Program-made: the position numbers and the translations under genes | Shown: positions 35,878 to 45,080 of the stretch, one piece after another | Position numbering within the stretch: the stretch's first letter is position 1 | How the letters are laid out: the number at the start of each line of letters is the position of its first letter | NCBI RefSeq assembly: GCF_000813145.1 | Contig: NZ_BAZF01000003.1 | Location: 62,001-126,000, forward strand | Source: Geobacter sp. OR-1 | Lineage (GTDB): Bacteria > Desulfobacterota > Desulfuromonadia > Geobacterales > DSM-12255 | Direction: 5' to 3' | DNA length: 64,000 nt | The notes under the pieces: generated by a model | Seen by the model: the letters and a program-made list of their open reading frames with translations, nothing else | Told to the model about the DNA's origin: nothing | Database searches by the model: none

Positions 35878-36597
35878 TCAAAAACTGTGTGAGCTTTTCA
35901 TCAGCATGCTCACGCCCAGATAGGTGAATAGTGTTACGCCGAAGCCGATGATCCCGGCCCAGGCGACGATCCGGTCGGCATTGGAACCTTTCAGCCGCAG
36001 GTGCAGGTACAGCGAGTAAAAGAGCCAGAGAATGGAAGTCCAGAGCTCTTTCGGGGTCCAGAGCCAGTAGGTGCCCCAGGCATAGTAACCCCAGATCCCG
36101 CCGGAGACCATTGAGGCGGAAAAGAACGAGTAGCCGATCAGGCTGGCCTTGTACTGGAGGTCGAGCAGCGTTCGTTCGTTGCAGGCAAGGTACAGGCCGC
36201 CGAGGATCGCACCGATGCCGAACAGGCCGTAGGCAAAGAAGGCGAGGGCCACATGGAGTTCGAACCAGAGGGTGTTGAGAACCGGCGGCAGCGGCATGTT
36301 CATGGAGCGGAACGGCAGCGCCAGCAGCGCAAAAAGGGCAGCCAACGCGCCGATACTCCAGGAAAGGGTCGAATCCTTTTTCGCGCCGCGGCTATACAGG
36401 AACGGCAGTCCCATCAGCGCAATGGAAGTGGAAAAGAACGCCATGGTATCGTGCGGGCCAATCAGCGGGAGGCGGCCTAGGGCTTGCCCGCGCATCCCCA
36501 TGTGGATCAGCTCTGCGACGAGCCCGGCAACGAACAGAGGCCGGGAATAGGAGCCGAACAGATAAAGTGCGGCTGAGGTGATCAGGAGCCATTTCAT
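35878..36597 (-). CDS. ccsA: Cytochrome c assembly protein CcsA/ResC
   Basis: A 239-residue multispan membrane protein with about six to eight hydrophobic segments and the heme-handling tryptophan-rich motif in GYYAWGTYWLWTPKELWTSILW (variant of WGxxWxWD). Conserved histidines for heme ligation are seen before (ELHVALAFFAYGLF) and after (YLHLRL) the motif. It is the heme exporter/ligase partner of ResB in system II. ResB follows directly, near-overlapping. The many c-type cytochromes expected in this lineage would need this system. Confidence 0.9.
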   Translation of the reverse strand: MKWLLITSAALYLFGSYSRPLFVAGLVAELIHMGMRGQALGRLPLIGPHDTMAFFSTSIALMGLPFLYSRGAKKDSTLSWSIGALAALFALLALPFRSMNMPLPPVLNTLWFELHVALAFFAYGLFGIGAILGGLYLACNERTLLDLQYKASLIGYSFFSASMVSGGIWGYYAWGTYWLWTPKELWTSILWLFYSLYLHLRLKGSNADRIVAWAGIIGFGVTLFTYLGVSMLMKSSHSF

Positions 36598-36645
36598 GGC
36601 ATGGAACTTACAATGATATGCCGGAGCGTAGCAAGGGGAAATTGA

Positions 36646-36679
36646 AACGCCTCCTGCCGGGAAACGGTCAGGAGGCGTT
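36646..36679 (-). terminator. Hairpin terminator of the DEAD-box helicase gene
   Basis: AACGCCTCCTG (36646-36656) pairs with CAGGAGGCGTT (36669-36679), 44 bases after the helicase stop on the minus strand. The following T stretch on that strand is short (TTCAATTT), so strength is uncertain. Confidence 0.6.
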
Positions 36680-36722
36680 ATTTTGTTTATGAAATCTTCA
36701 ATTGCCTTATGGGCAAGGAGAG

Positions 36723-38057
36723 TTAGCTTGCTTTCTGGCTTTTGTTCCGGTAGACGACTACCGGAGCCTGGTCACGCCTGGGCGCGCCCCAGCGCCTGCT
36801 CTTGCTGTTGGCAGCGCTGGTGGATGTCGAGGCATTGCTCTTTCCGCTCCGCTGCGGCGCAGCTGCGGCACGGCCGCGGGAGGCGCCGGCGCCTTTCCCT
36901 TTGGCAAGCCTGCGCAGCGGCTGCATCGGCTCCAGGCCGGGAATGACATGCAGGGGCAATGCGGAGCCGGTAAACTTCTCGATCCGGTCGAGATAGCTGA
37001 TCTCGTTGTGGGAGACAAAGGAGATGGCGATTCCGGAGGCCCCGGCGCGACCGGTGCGGCCAATACGGTGCACGTAGTCCTCGGCAAACTTGGGGAGATC
37101 GAAGTTGATGACGTGACTGATGCCGGTTACGTCCAGTCCGCGGGCGGCAACATCGGTGGCTACCAGCACCTTGACCTGGCCGCGGTGCATGTTGGTTATG
37201 GTACGGTTCCGCGCCCCCTGGGTCATGTCGCCGTGGAGGGCTGCCGCCTTGTGGCCTAATGCCGCAAGGTCCTTGGCGAGCGAATCGGCGTCGCGCTTGG
37301 TGGCGGAGAATACAATCGCCTTTTTTACGTCCTGCTCGGCCAGAAGGTGCTCCAGGAGCCGGTTCTTGTGCGGCAGGCTGTCGGCGACCAGCAGGCGCTG
37401 TTCGATGTTGGCATGGGTCACCTGGTTTGGCGCGATCTGGATCAGTTCCGGGTTCTTCAGGAGCCCGCCGGCCAGTTTTTTGATGCGATGGTCGAGGGTC
37501 GCCGAGAACATAAGGGTCTGCCTTGCCGAAGGGGTTGCCGCGGCGATCTTTTCCACATCCTCGACAAATCCCATGTCCAGCATCCGGTCGGCCTCGTCAA
37601 GGATGAGCATCTCCAGCCGGGAGAGGTTGAGTCTGCCGTTCTCAAGATGGTCGATGAGCCTGCCCGGGGTGGCAACGATAAAATCAACCGGTGCCGAGAG
37701 CATCCGCAACTGTTCACGGTAAGGCATGCCGCCGAGAATGGCGCCGCTCCGGACCCGCATGAACTTGCCGTAGGTCCTTACTGCGTCGGTGACCTGGTTT
37801 GCCAGTTCCCTGGTCGGGGTAAGAACCAGGATCCGCGGTCCTTTACCCGGTGCGACCGGAGGGGCGGAAAGCCTCTGCAGCGCAGGGAGGACAAAGGCAG
37901 CGGTTTTGCCAGTCCCCGTCTGGGCCGAGGCGATGATATCCTGTGCGGCCATGGCCTTGGGGATCGCTTCGGCCTGGATGCCGGTCGGCTCCTTGTAGCC
38001 GCAGGCGCCGAGCGCCTTGAGGATGGATGGTGAGAGGTTGAGTTCGGTAAATGTCAT
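36723..38057 (-). CDS. rhlE: DEAD-box ATP-dependent RNA helicase (RhlE-like)
   Basis: A 444-residue RNA helicase. Motifs in order: Q motif (GYKEPTGIQAEAIP), I (AQTGTGKT), Ia (PTRELANQ), II (LDEADRMLDMGF), III (FSATL), IV-V (VLVATDVAARGLDV), VI (HRIGRTGRAG). The basic, Ser/Ala/Arg-rich C-terminus (about 370-444) resembles RhlE and likely binds RNA; function is ribosome assembly or RNA unwinding in the cold. I start at 38057 (MTFTELNLSP) because AAGGA lies 7 bases upstream; the open frame goes a further 101 codons into a non-conserved leader. A hairpin and possible long 5' UTR precede it. Confidence 0.92.
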   Translation of the reverse strand: MTFTELNLSPSILKALGACGYKEPTGIQAEAIPKAMAAQDIIASAQTGTGKTAAFVLPALQRLSAPPVAPGKGPRILVLTPTRELANQVTDAVRTYGKFMRVRSGAILGGMPYREQLRMLSAPVDFIVATPGRLIDHLENGRLNLSRLEMLILDEADRMLDMGFVEDVEKIAAATPSARQTLMFSATLDHRIKKLAGGLLKNPELIQIAPNQVTHANIEQRLLVADSLPHKNRLLEHLLAEQDVKKAIVFSATKRDADSLAKDLAALGHKAAALHGDMTQGARNRTITNMHRGQVKVLVATDVAARGLDVTGISHVINFDLPKFAEDYVHRIGRTGRAGASGIAISFVSHNEISYLDRIEKFTGSALPLHVIPGLEPMQPLRRLAKGKGAGASRGRAAAAPQRSGKSNASTSTSAANSKSRRWGAPRRDQAPVVVYRNKSQKAS

Positions 38058-38486
38058 TAACTGTTCCTTCTTTCTGGATGGTCCGGAGCTTTCCGGACAG
38101 CTGTTTTTGAGCCCGCCGTTCAAGGTGAGGCACTGACGGTTGCAGGCAGACATAGCCGGGCAAGACCGAAAACGGCGCATTCCTTCAGGTGGACGCATAT
38201 TGTTATGCTGAGTTTTAAGCGATGGCGGATCGAGAAAGGCGGCCTGCGATGACTGCGTGGGGTGCGGTGAAGAGCTGCAACCTGCGTGAAGAGGACGACA
38301 TAACTGCCCGCCAGGGCAATGTGAATATCTCTTATACCAGCATCTTTTCAAATAAAGCAAGCTTTTTCATTAAAAGACCGTTTTTGGGCAAAAATGTATT
38401 GTGAGTTGCCGAGCCCCGGGCCGGAAAGGAGGTCGCATTTTTCTTGCGGTGGAACAGAACAGTTTTTTCTGCTATCCTCACCAGTC
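38058..38486. other. Divergent intergenic region between the helicase gene and mfd
   Basis: This is 429 bases without a convincing gene. On the minus strand a promoter-like pair, TTGCTT (38360-38355) and TATAAG (38336-38331) with 18 bases between, would give a leader of roughly 265 bases for the helicase. Within it GTCCGGA-GCTT-TCCGGAC (38081-38098) forms a perfect 7-bp hairpin just upstream of the ribosome site. A 60-codon plus-strand frame at 38222-38404 has no ribosome site or recognisable sequence. No clear mfd promoter was found. Confidence 0.5.
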
Positions 38487-41400
38487 ATGGCCATTGATGC
38501 GATAATCAAAGAAATAATGGCGAGGGTTGAGTCCCCGGCGGCGCGATTCTCCATAACCGGTCTGCGCGGTTCGGCTCCGGCCTGGCTGCTTTCCCGGATG
38601 ATGGCGGCAACGACGGCACCGCTGCTCGTTATCACCCCGGACTCCGATTCCAGCGACGAGATTTATCGCGAGCTCTCCTATTACAGCGGCTTCAAGGAAA
38701 GCGTCATGCTCTTTCCCGCTTGGGAGAACGCCCCCTTTGAGCACGCCTCGCCCCATCCCGATATTACCGGTCGCAGGCTGAACACCCTGTTCGCCATCAC
38801 CAACGGCACGGCCCAGGTCGTGGTGGCGCCGGTAACCGCTCTCTGCCAGCGGCTCCTCTCCCGGTCCGACCTGGGGAAGGTCTCCGATTACCTGCTTGCC
38901 GGCGAAGAGGCCGACCGCGAGGCGCTGCTGGAGAAACTGGTGCGGCTCGGGTATTCGCACGTGCCGCTGGTTGAGGATCGCGGTTCTTTTGCCGCGCGGG
39001 GCGGGATTCTGGACATCTTCCCCCCCAACCTCGCCGCTCCGGTCAGGATCGAGTTCTTCGGCGATTTCGTTGAGACCATCAGGACATTCGATCCGCTGAC
39101 CCAGCGTTCGCTGCAACCGCTCGAAGAGCTGGTCCTGCTCCCATCAAGGGAGATTATCCTCAATCATGAGGTGATGCAGCAGCTGCCGCCGCGCCTGAAA
39201 AAGCTGTGCGACTCCCTGGATATACCGCTCCCCCGGCGGCGCGAGCTTCTGGAGCAGTTGCAGAGCGCCATCTACCCTCCGGGTGTCGAGTATCTGCAGC
39301 CGCTCTTCCACCCCGATCTCGAGACGCTGTTTACGTATCTCGGCAGCTCCGCCATCAGGGTCCTGACCGATCCGGATGCCATAGATGCCGCCATCGAGCG
39401 GTTTGGCGGCGAGCTTGAACTTAGCGAGGCCAAGGCCCAGGAACGCGAAGAGATCGTCTGCGAGCGGCATGCCCTGTTCATGACGGGTGACGAGGTCAAA
39501 GGATTTATCTCAGCCGGTCCTTCGGTTTCACTGCCGATGCTTGAACTGCTCGACCCGGGATCGGTCACCACCGCAATCAAAAGCCAGGACAATTCCGATC
39601 TGCGGATTTCCCTGTCACCCGACAGCGAAGGGGTGCTCAAGCCGCTGATCGACAAGATTTCCGGCTGGCTTGGCGACCAGCAGCGCGTCATGGTGATCTG
39701 CAGTCAGAAGCCGCAATCGCAGCGGCTCTACGACCTGCTCTCTCCCCACGGCCTGCCGGTAGCGCTCGATGACGCCCTGTTCCCGATACTGCTGGAGCGC
39801 AGGGACCGGCGGGTCTCGATCCTTACCGGCGACATCTCCAGAGGGTTCCGGATACCGGACGAGAAGCTCGTGGTGGTGGCGGAAGAGGAGATCTTCGGCC
39901 CCCGCTCGCGTCGCCGCGGGCTTACCGAGGCGCGCAAGAAGCAGATCCTCACCTCCCTGGCCGAGCTGAAGCCGGGCGACCATATGGTGCATCTCGATTT
40001 CGGCGTGGGGCTCTACCGGGGGCTGCAGCATCTGACCCTCGGCGATGTCGAGGGGGATTTCCTCCTCCTCGAATACGCCGGGAGCGACCGGCTCTACCTG
40101 CCGGTGGACCGGCTCAACCTGGTGCAGCGCTATGTGGGCGCCGAGGGGGTCGAGCCGCATCTCGACAAGCTCGGCGGCGCGGGGTGGGAAAAGGCCAAGG
40201 CCAAGGCCAGAGCCGCAGTGGAAGAGATGGCCGGCGAGCTGCTGAAGATCTATGCCGAGCGGCAGGTGAAGGAGGGGCATCCCTTTTCGCCGCCGGACGA
40301 GATGTTCAGGGAGTTCGAGGCCGCTTTTGCCTGGGATGAGACCCCTGACCAGATGGCGGCCATCGAGGATGTGCTGGCCGACATGCAGTCATCCCGGCCG
40401 ATGGATCGCCTGGTCTGCGGCGATGTCGGTTACGGCAAGACCGAAGTGGCCATGCGCGGCGCCTTCAAGGCGGTGATGGACGGCAAGCAGGTTGCAGTCC
40501 TGGTGCCGACGACCATCCTGGCGCAGCAGCATCAGGAGACTTTTCTCAAGCGATTCAGCGAATACCCGGTAACGGTGGAGATGCTCTCCCGGTTCCGGAC
40601 GCCGAAGGAGCAGAAGGAGACCCTGGTGCGGGTGGCAAAAGGGGAGGTCGATGTCATTATCGGCACCCACCGGCTGCTGCAGGCCGATGTCCAGTTCAAG
40701 GACCTGGGGCTGCTCATCGTGGACGAAGAGCAACGTTTCGGCGTGGCGCATAAGGAGAAGCTCAAGAAGTACCGCGCCACGGTGGACATCATGACCCTGA
40801 CCGCCACCCCCATCCCGCGGACGCTGTACATGTCGATGATGGGGATCCGCGACCTGTCGATCATCGATACCCCGCCCGTGGACCGGCTGGCAATCAAGAC
40901 CTTTGTGGCGAGATTTTCCGAAGAGCTGGTGCGCGAGGCGGTGTTGCGCGAGCTGCGGCGTGGCGGCCAGGTCTTTTTCGTCCATAACCGGGTGCAGTCG
41001 ATCGGCCTGATGCAGGAGCACCTGCAGCGGATCGTGCCGGAAGCGAAGATCGCCGTCGGCCATGGCCAGATGGACGAAAAGGAGCTGGAAAAGGTGATGC
41101 TCGGCTTCATGCACGGCGAGACCAATCTGCTCCTCTGCACAACCATCATCGAGTCCGGACTCGATATCCCGACTGCCAATACCCTGATCATCAACCGCGC
41201 CGACTCCTTCGGCCTGGCTCAGCTGTACCAGCTGCGCGGCCGGGTGGGCCGATCGAAGCAGCGGGCCTACGCCTACTTCCTGATCCCGGGCGAAGGGGCG
41301 ATCTCCCAGGATGCCCGGGAGCGGCTCCGGATCATGCAGGAGATCACCGAGCTCGGGGCTGGGTTCCGGATCGCTACGCACGACCTGGAGATCCGGGGCG

Positions 41401-41954
41401 CCGGCGACCTGCTGGGGGGTAAGCAGTCCGGCCAGATCGCCGCGGTCGGGTTTGAGCTGTATACCGAGATGCTGGAAGAGGCGGTCGACCAGATGAAAGG
41501 GGAGGAGCGCGAGGTCAGGATCGAACCGGAGCTGAAGCTGCGGGTGCCGGCCTTCATCCCCGAGGATTACGTGCCGCAGCCCAACCTGCGGCTCATCCTG
41601 TACAAGAAGCTCACCCAGGCGCAGAGCGAGGAAGATGTCGCCGATGTGGCGCAGGAGTTTGCCGACCGGTTCGGGCCGCTGCCGCCGGCGGTCACCTTCC
41701 TGATCGAGGTCATGAAGATCCGGATCATGCTGAAGCAGCGGCTGATCCGCGAGATCGAGTTTGACGGCAGCCGGCTGTTGCTGTCGTTCCATCCGAAAAC
41801 GCCGGTATCGCCGGACACGATCATCGGGCTGGTCCGGAGCCGGCCGAAGCAGTACCAGTTTACCCCCGACTTCCGGCTGATTGCGGAGCTGTCGGACCGG
41901 TCGTTCGACGCTATCCTCGTAGAGGCCAGAAATCTCTTGAAATGCCTTGGCTAG
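38487..41954 (+). CDS. mfd: Transcription-repair coupling factor Mfd
   Basis: A 1155-residue translocase that removes stalled RNA polymerase from DNA lesions and recruits UvrA. N-terminal UvrB-homology region (about 1-330), RNA-polymerase-interacting CarD-like domain (about 490-560, PGDHMVHLDFGVGLYRGL), a RecG-like helicase core with motif I GDVGYGKTEVAMRGAFK, DEEQRFG, and motif VI region QLRGRVGRSKQRAYAYF, and the C-terminal regulatory domain. Start at ATG 38487 (MAIDAIIKEI) fits other Mfd proteins; the frame is open 31 codons further. No clear ribosome site. Followed 51 bases later by two PpiC-type genes. Confidence 0.96.
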   Translation: MAIDAIIKEIMARVESPAARFSITGLRGSAPAWLLSRMMAATTAPLLVITPDSDSSDEIYRELSYYSGFKESVMLFPAWENAPFEHASPHPDITGRRLNTLFAITNGTAQVVVAPVTALCQRLLSRSDLGKVSDYLLAGEEADREALLEKLVRLGYSHVPLVEDRGSFAARGGILDIFPPNLAAPVRIEFFGDFVETIRTFDPLTQRSLQPLEELVLLPSREIILNHEVMQQLPPRLKKLCDSLDIPLPRRRELLEQLQSAIYPPGVEYLQPLFHPDLETLFTYLGSSAIRVLTDPDAIDAAIERFGGELELSEAKAQEREEIVCERHALFMTGDEVKGFISAGPSVSLPMLELLDPGSVTTAIKSQDNSDLRISLSPDSEGVLKPLIDKISGWLGDQQRVMVICSQKPQSQRLYDLLSPHGLPVALDDALFPILLERRDRRVSILTGDISRGFRIPDEKLVVVAEEEIFGPRSRRRGLTEARKKQILTSLAELKPGDHMVHLDFGVGLYRGLQHLTLGDVEGDFLLLEYAGSDRLYLPVDRLNLVQRYVGAEGVEPHLDKLGGAGWEKAKAKARAAVEEMAGELLKIYAERQVKEGHPFSPPDEMFREFEAAFAWDETPDQMAAIEDVLADMQSSRPMDRLVCGDVGYGKTEVAMRGAFKAVMDGKQVAVLVPTTILAQQHQETFLKRFSEYPVTVEMLSRFRTPKEQKETLVRVAKGEVDVIIGTHRLLQADVQFKDLGLLIVDEEQRFGVAHKEKLKKYRATVDIMTLTATPIPRTLYMSMMGIRDLSIIDTPPVDRLAIKTFVARFSEELVREAVLRELRRGGQVFFVHNRVQSIGLMQEHLQRIVPEAKIAVGHGQMDEKELEKVMLGFMHGETNLLLCTTIIESGLDIPTANTLIINRADSFGLAQLYQLRGRVGRSKQRAYAYFLIPGEGAISQDARERLRIMQEITELGAGFRIATHDLEIRGAGDLLGGKQSGQIAAVGFELYTEMLEEAVDQMKGEEREVRIEPELKLRVPAFIPEDYVPQPNLRLILYKKLTQAQSEEDVADVAQEFADRFGPLPPAVTFLIEVMKIRIMLKQRLIREIEFDGSRLLLSFHPKTPVSPDTIIGLVRSRPKQYQFTPDFRLIAELSDRSFDAILVEARNLLKCLG

Positions 41955-42005
41955 GTGTGCTAGCGTGCCGAAGTTGTCAATATACCTTGTTCCAAGGAGT
42001 TTAAA

Positions 42006-42953
42006 GTGCCTAGAATCCTGAAGAGTTTAGCGGTAATTGCGGCCAGCGTCGCATTGATTGCCGGTTGCAGCGCCAAGAAAGCCGAGGACGGCCCGAAACC
42101 GGCCAAAGGCGGCGGCGAAGTACTCGCCGAGGTGAACGGTGCCACCATTACCACAGAAGATTTCAAGAAAGAGATGGAAAACCTCCCGCCGTACCTGAAG
42201 CCGATGACCGAAACAGCTGAAGGCAAGAAAGAGATGCTGGAGACCATGGTCATCCGGGAGCTGATCCTGCAGCAGGCCAAAAAGGACGGTGTCGACAAGA
42301 GCCAGCTCGTGGCGGACAAGCTCGAAGAGCTGAAAAAACGGCTGGTGGTCGAGGCTTACCTGAAGAAGAAGGTTGAGGAGCAGGCCAATATCTCCGATGC
42401 CGACCTGAAGAAGTTCTATGACGAAAACAAGGACAAGTTCAAGAGCGGTGACCAGATCAAGGCGAGCCATATCCTGGTGAAAGACGAAAAGCTGGCCAAG
42501 GATATCCTGGCCCAGATCAAGGCGGGCGGCTCTTTCGAGGAGCTGGCCAAGAAGAATTCCATGGATTCGGCCGGCGCCAAAGGTGGCGATCTCGGCTGGT
42601 TCAGCAAAGGCTCAATGCTTCCGGAGTTTGAAAAGGTTGCCTTCGGTCTCAAGGAAGGAGAGATCTCCGGCCTCGTCAAGACCAAGTTCGGTTATCACAT
42701 CATCAAGCTGACCGGCAAGCGGGCCGCTGGCCAGAGGGATTTTGCCGAGGTCAAGGACCAGATCAAGGCGGCGTTGCTTCCGTCCAAGCAGAAGGAAGTC
42801 TTCGACAAGCTGAAGGATGAGTTGAAGAAGAGCTCGAAGTACACCATCAAGGAAGATGTTCTGAAGAAGATGGATGGCGGGAGCGATGGCGCCGACAAGG
42901 GAAAACAGCCGGAAGAACCCAAGACGGCTCCTCCGGCCCCAGAAAAGAAATAA
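42006..42953 (+). CDS. PpiC-type peptidyl-prolyl isomerase lipoprotein
   Basis: A 315-residue lipoprotein: signal with lipobox (ASVALIAGCSAKK, cysteine near residue 21), a helical SurA-N-like region (about 35-150) and one parvulin domain (about 150-245) containing KASHILVKDE, GGDLGWFSKGSMLPEFE and TKFGYHIIKL. The C-terminal tail is lysine/proline-rich. It probably helps fold outer-membrane or secreted proteins at the periplasmic face of a membrane, similar to PrsA. GTG start with AAGGAG upstream. It is followed by a terminator and then a SurA-like gene. Confidence 0.9.
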   Translation: MPRILKSLAVIAASVALIAGCSAKKAEDGPKPAKGGGEVLAEVNGATITTEDFKKEMENLPPYLKPMTETAEGKKEMLETMVIRELILQQAKKDGVDKSQLVADKLEELKKRLVVEAYLKKKVEEQANISDADLKKFYDENKDKFKSGDQIKASHILVKDEKLAKDILAQIKAGGSFEELAKKNSMDSAGAKGGDLGWFSKGSMLPEFEKVAFGLKEGEISGLVKTKFGYHIIKLTGKRAAGQRDFAEVKDQIKAALLPSKQKEVFDKLKDELKKSSKYTIKEDVLKKMDGGSDGADKGKQPEEPKTAPPAPEKK

Positions 42954-42966
42954 TATCCGACAACAG

Positions 42967-42997
42967 AAGGGCCGGGCAACAGTTCCCGGCCTTTTTT
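42967..42997 (+). terminator. Terminator between the two PpiC-type genes
   Basis: GGCCGGG (42970-42976), 8-base loop, CCCGGCC (42985-42991) and a run of six T. It ends the mfd-ppiC unit; the following surA-like gene starts 20 bases later. Confidence 0.85.
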
Positions 42998-43016
42998 CTT
43001 TGAAACGAGGCGACAG

Positions 43017-43979
43017 ATGATCCGCATAATCCTTTTGCTGTCTTTGCTGCTTTCTGCCGCGCCGGTAATGACCGCCGGGGCCGAGGTGATCTCCGGCATA
43101 GTGGCAATTGTCAATGAAGAGATAATAACGACCCGCGATCTGGATGGTGAATCCCGGATCATGGCGCGGGAGGCCGGCCGCAAGGAGCCTTATACGCCTG
43201 AAGAGTTGCAGAAGCTCAGGGTTGCGGCCATAAACCGTCTTGTTGACCGGAGGCTGGTGGACCAGAAGATTCGGGAACTTGATATCAAGGTTTCGGAAGA
43301 GGAGGTCCGGCAGTCGATTGAAGAGGTAAAGAAGCAGAACAACATGTCCCAAGAGCGGCTGGTGGAGGCCCTCGCCGGACAGGGGCTCTCATTCGATCAG
43401 TACAAGGCGCAGATCAAGGAGCAGCTCGAACGGCTGCGTCTGATGAGCCAGGAGGTAAAAGCCAAGGTCCAGGTTACCCTCAAGGAGGTGCTGGAGTACT
43501 ACCAGGCCAACCGGGCAAAATTCGGCGAGCAGGAGCTGTATCGCGCCAGGCATATTCTCTTTGTCACACCGAAGGATGCCACTGACAGCGATCTGGCAAA
43601 GATCAGGGCCAAGGCCGACAAGGTGTTGACCGAGGCACAGGGTGGCGCTGATTTCACCGAACTGGCAAAAAAATATTCCGATGATCCGAACGTGTCTACG
43701 GATGGCGGAGAACTGGGAACCTTCAAGAAAGGGGATCTGCTGCCGGAGATGGAGGCAGTGGTCTTGAAGCTCAACCCCGGCGAGGTCAGCGCGCCGGTTC
43801 GTTCCAAGTCCGGATTCCACATCATCAAACTGGAAAAGAAGTTTCTGGGCGATATCAAGCCGTTCGATGACGTCAAAGGTGAGATCGAGGAGAGCCTTTA
43901 CCGGAAAAAATCCGAGGAGCGGTTTAACCAGTGGGTCAGCGAGCTTAGAAAGGGCGCTGCAGTAGAGATAAGGCCCTGA
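43017..43979 (+). CDS. surA: SurA-like periplasmic chaperone/peptidyl-prolyl isomerase
   Basis: A 320-residue exported protein. Signal peptide about 1-22 (LLLSLLLSAAPVMTAGA); SurA N-terminal chaperone domain (about 22-170, starting VISGIVAIVNEEIITTRDLD), then one parvulin domain (about 175-275: RARHILFVTPKDATD, GGELGTFKKGDLLPEME, SKSGFHIIKLE). E. coli SurA has two parvulin domains; here only one, as common in deltaproteobacteria. Likely function is escort of outer-membrane beta-barrel proteins. GAGGCGA precedes the ATG. Confidence 0.9.
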   Translation: MIRIILLLSLLLSAAPVMTAGAEVISGIVAIVNEEIITTRDLDGESRIMAREAGRKEPYTPEELQKLRVAAINRLVDRRLVDQKIRELDIKVSEEEVRQSIEEVKKQNNMSQERLVEALAGQGLSFDQYKAQIKEQLERLRLMSQEVKAKVQVTLKEVLEYYQANRAKFGEQELYRARHILFVTPKDATDSDLAKIRAKADKVLTEAQGGADFTELAKKYSDDPNVSTDGGELGTFKKGDLLPEMEAVVLKLNPGEVSAPVRSKSGFHIIKLEKKFLGDIKPFDDVKGEIEESLYRKKSEERFNQWVSELRKGAAVEIRP

Positions 43980-43988
43980 AACCGGTCG

Positions 43989-44010
43989 GGCGCCGCAATA
44001 TTGCGGCGCC
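43989..44010. terminator. Perfect 22-base palindrome between convergent genes
   Basis: GGCGCCGCAAT followed by ATTGCGGCGCC is a perfect dyad located between the surA stop and the convergent dnaJ-like stop. No T run follows on the plus strand, so its terminator function is uncertain. Confidence 0.5.
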
Positions 44011-44015
44011 TGCGG

Positions 44016-44921
44016 TTACAGCCCCTTTTCCGCCAGCTTTTCCAGCAGTGCTCTCTGGTCGACGGAAAGATTTTCCGGGACCTGTATTTCGATCTTCACG
44101 TACAGGTCTCCTTTGCCGGTGCTCCCCATGTGCGGGAAACCAAGCCCCTTGAGACGGATCTTGGTGCCGGGCTGGATCCCTGCCGGCACCTTGATCCGTT
44201 TTGCCCCTTCCAGAGTGGGGACCTCCAGCGCACACCCCAGGGCCGCTTCGCTGAACCGGATCTGCCTTTCGGTGATTATGTCGTCCCCTTCGCGACTGAA
44301 CTGGGCATCGCTCCCCACCACGATGGTCAGGTAGATATCACCCTGAGCCCCTCCGCCGATCCCTTCACCACCCTTGCCCTGCAGCCGCAGCCGCGAACCG
44401 TTCTCCACCCCGGCCGGAACCTTGACCACCAGCTCTTCACGCTTGCCGTTCTTGGAGAAGGCGACCTTTTTTTCGCTCCCCGTGTACGCGTCACGAAACG
44501 AGACCTTGAGTTCCATGGAAAAATCTTCGCCGCGCTGGCGGCGGGTACCGAAGCCACGGCCGCCGCGATGCTGCTGGAAGCCGTCGGCGCCGCCGAATAT
44601 CCGGGAAAATACGTCATCAGAGCCACCAAGCCCCATATCCCGGAACAGGTCGCTGACATCGAAGCCCCTGAAGATATCTTCCTGGCTGTATCTCTGGTGG
44701 AAGCCGGAAGAGCCGAACTGGTCGTACTGCGCCTTTTTCTGCGGATCGGACAGGACCGCATACGCCTCATTGATCTCCTTGAAACGATCTTCCGCGGATT
44801 TGTCGCCCGGATTCTTGTCCGGGTGGAATTTAATCGCCAGCTTGCGGTACGCCTTCTTGATTTCGTCGGCCGTGGCCCCTTTCTGAAGACCGAGAGCCTG
44901 GTAATAATCGGTTTGCGCCAT
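44016..44921 (-). CDS. DnaJ-class co-chaperone without zinc finger (CbpA-like)
   Basis: A 301-residue class B Hsp40: J domain (about 4-70, with HPD in FHPDKNPGDKSAED), a Gly/Phe-poor linker with SGFHQRYSQEDIFRGFD, then directly the two C-terminal substrate domains (about 120-295), without CxxCxGxG repeats. The sequence matches the CbpA/DnaJ type. It assists a DnaK; role distinct from the heat-shock DnaJ of this window. A strong promoter (44955-44983) precedes it, with no CIRCE, so it is probably not HrcA-controlled. Divergent from hemG. Confidence 0.92.
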   Translation of the reverse strand: MAQTDYYQALGLQKGATADEIKKAYRKLAIKFHPDKNPGDKSAEDRFKEINEAYAVLSDPQKKAQYDQFGSSGFHQRYSQEDIFRGFDVSDLFRDMGLGGSDDVFSRIFGGADGFQQHRGGRGFGTRRQRGEDFSMELKVSFRDAYTGSEKKVAFSKNGKREELVVKVPAGVENGSRLRLQGKGGEGIGGGAQGDIYLTIVVGSDAQFSREGDDIITERQIRFSEAALGCALEVPTLEGAKRIKVPAGIQPGTKIRLKGLGFPHMGSTGKGDLYVKIEIQVPENLSVDQRALLEKLAEKGL

Positions 44922-44954
44922 AAGAAGATCCTCCCAATATTCTCATCCAGAGGA

Positions 44955-44983
44955 AATCTAATCTTTTACCGGTCTGCTGTCAA
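44955..44983 (-). promoter_or_regulatory. Sigma-70 promoter of the dnaJ-like gene
   Basis: Minus strand: TTGACA (44983-44978), 17 bases, TAGATT (44960-44955). Back-to-back with the hemG promoter, whose -35 box begins 14 bases away. Confidence 0.7.
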
Positions 44984-44996
44984 TGAGCTGTATACC

Positions 44997-45025
44997 TTGA
45001 CAGCAACGGAAGCGGACCGTACTAT
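44997..45025 (+). promoter_or_regulatory. Sigma-70 promoter of hemG
   Basis: TTGACA (44997-45002), 17 bases, TACTAT (45020-45025), about 55 bases before the hemG ATG. It should drive the coupled hemG-hydrolase pair and perhaps hemH. Confidence 0.72.
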
Positions 45026-45080
45026 CTTCTGAAAGATATTTAACCATGGCGGAATATGCGCTTTGACAGGAGCAGATACG

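Noticed and set aside
38222-38404. A 60-codon open frame between the helicase and mfd genes
   Set aside because: No ribosome site, no recognisable sequence, and it overlaps a promoter-like region on the other strand.
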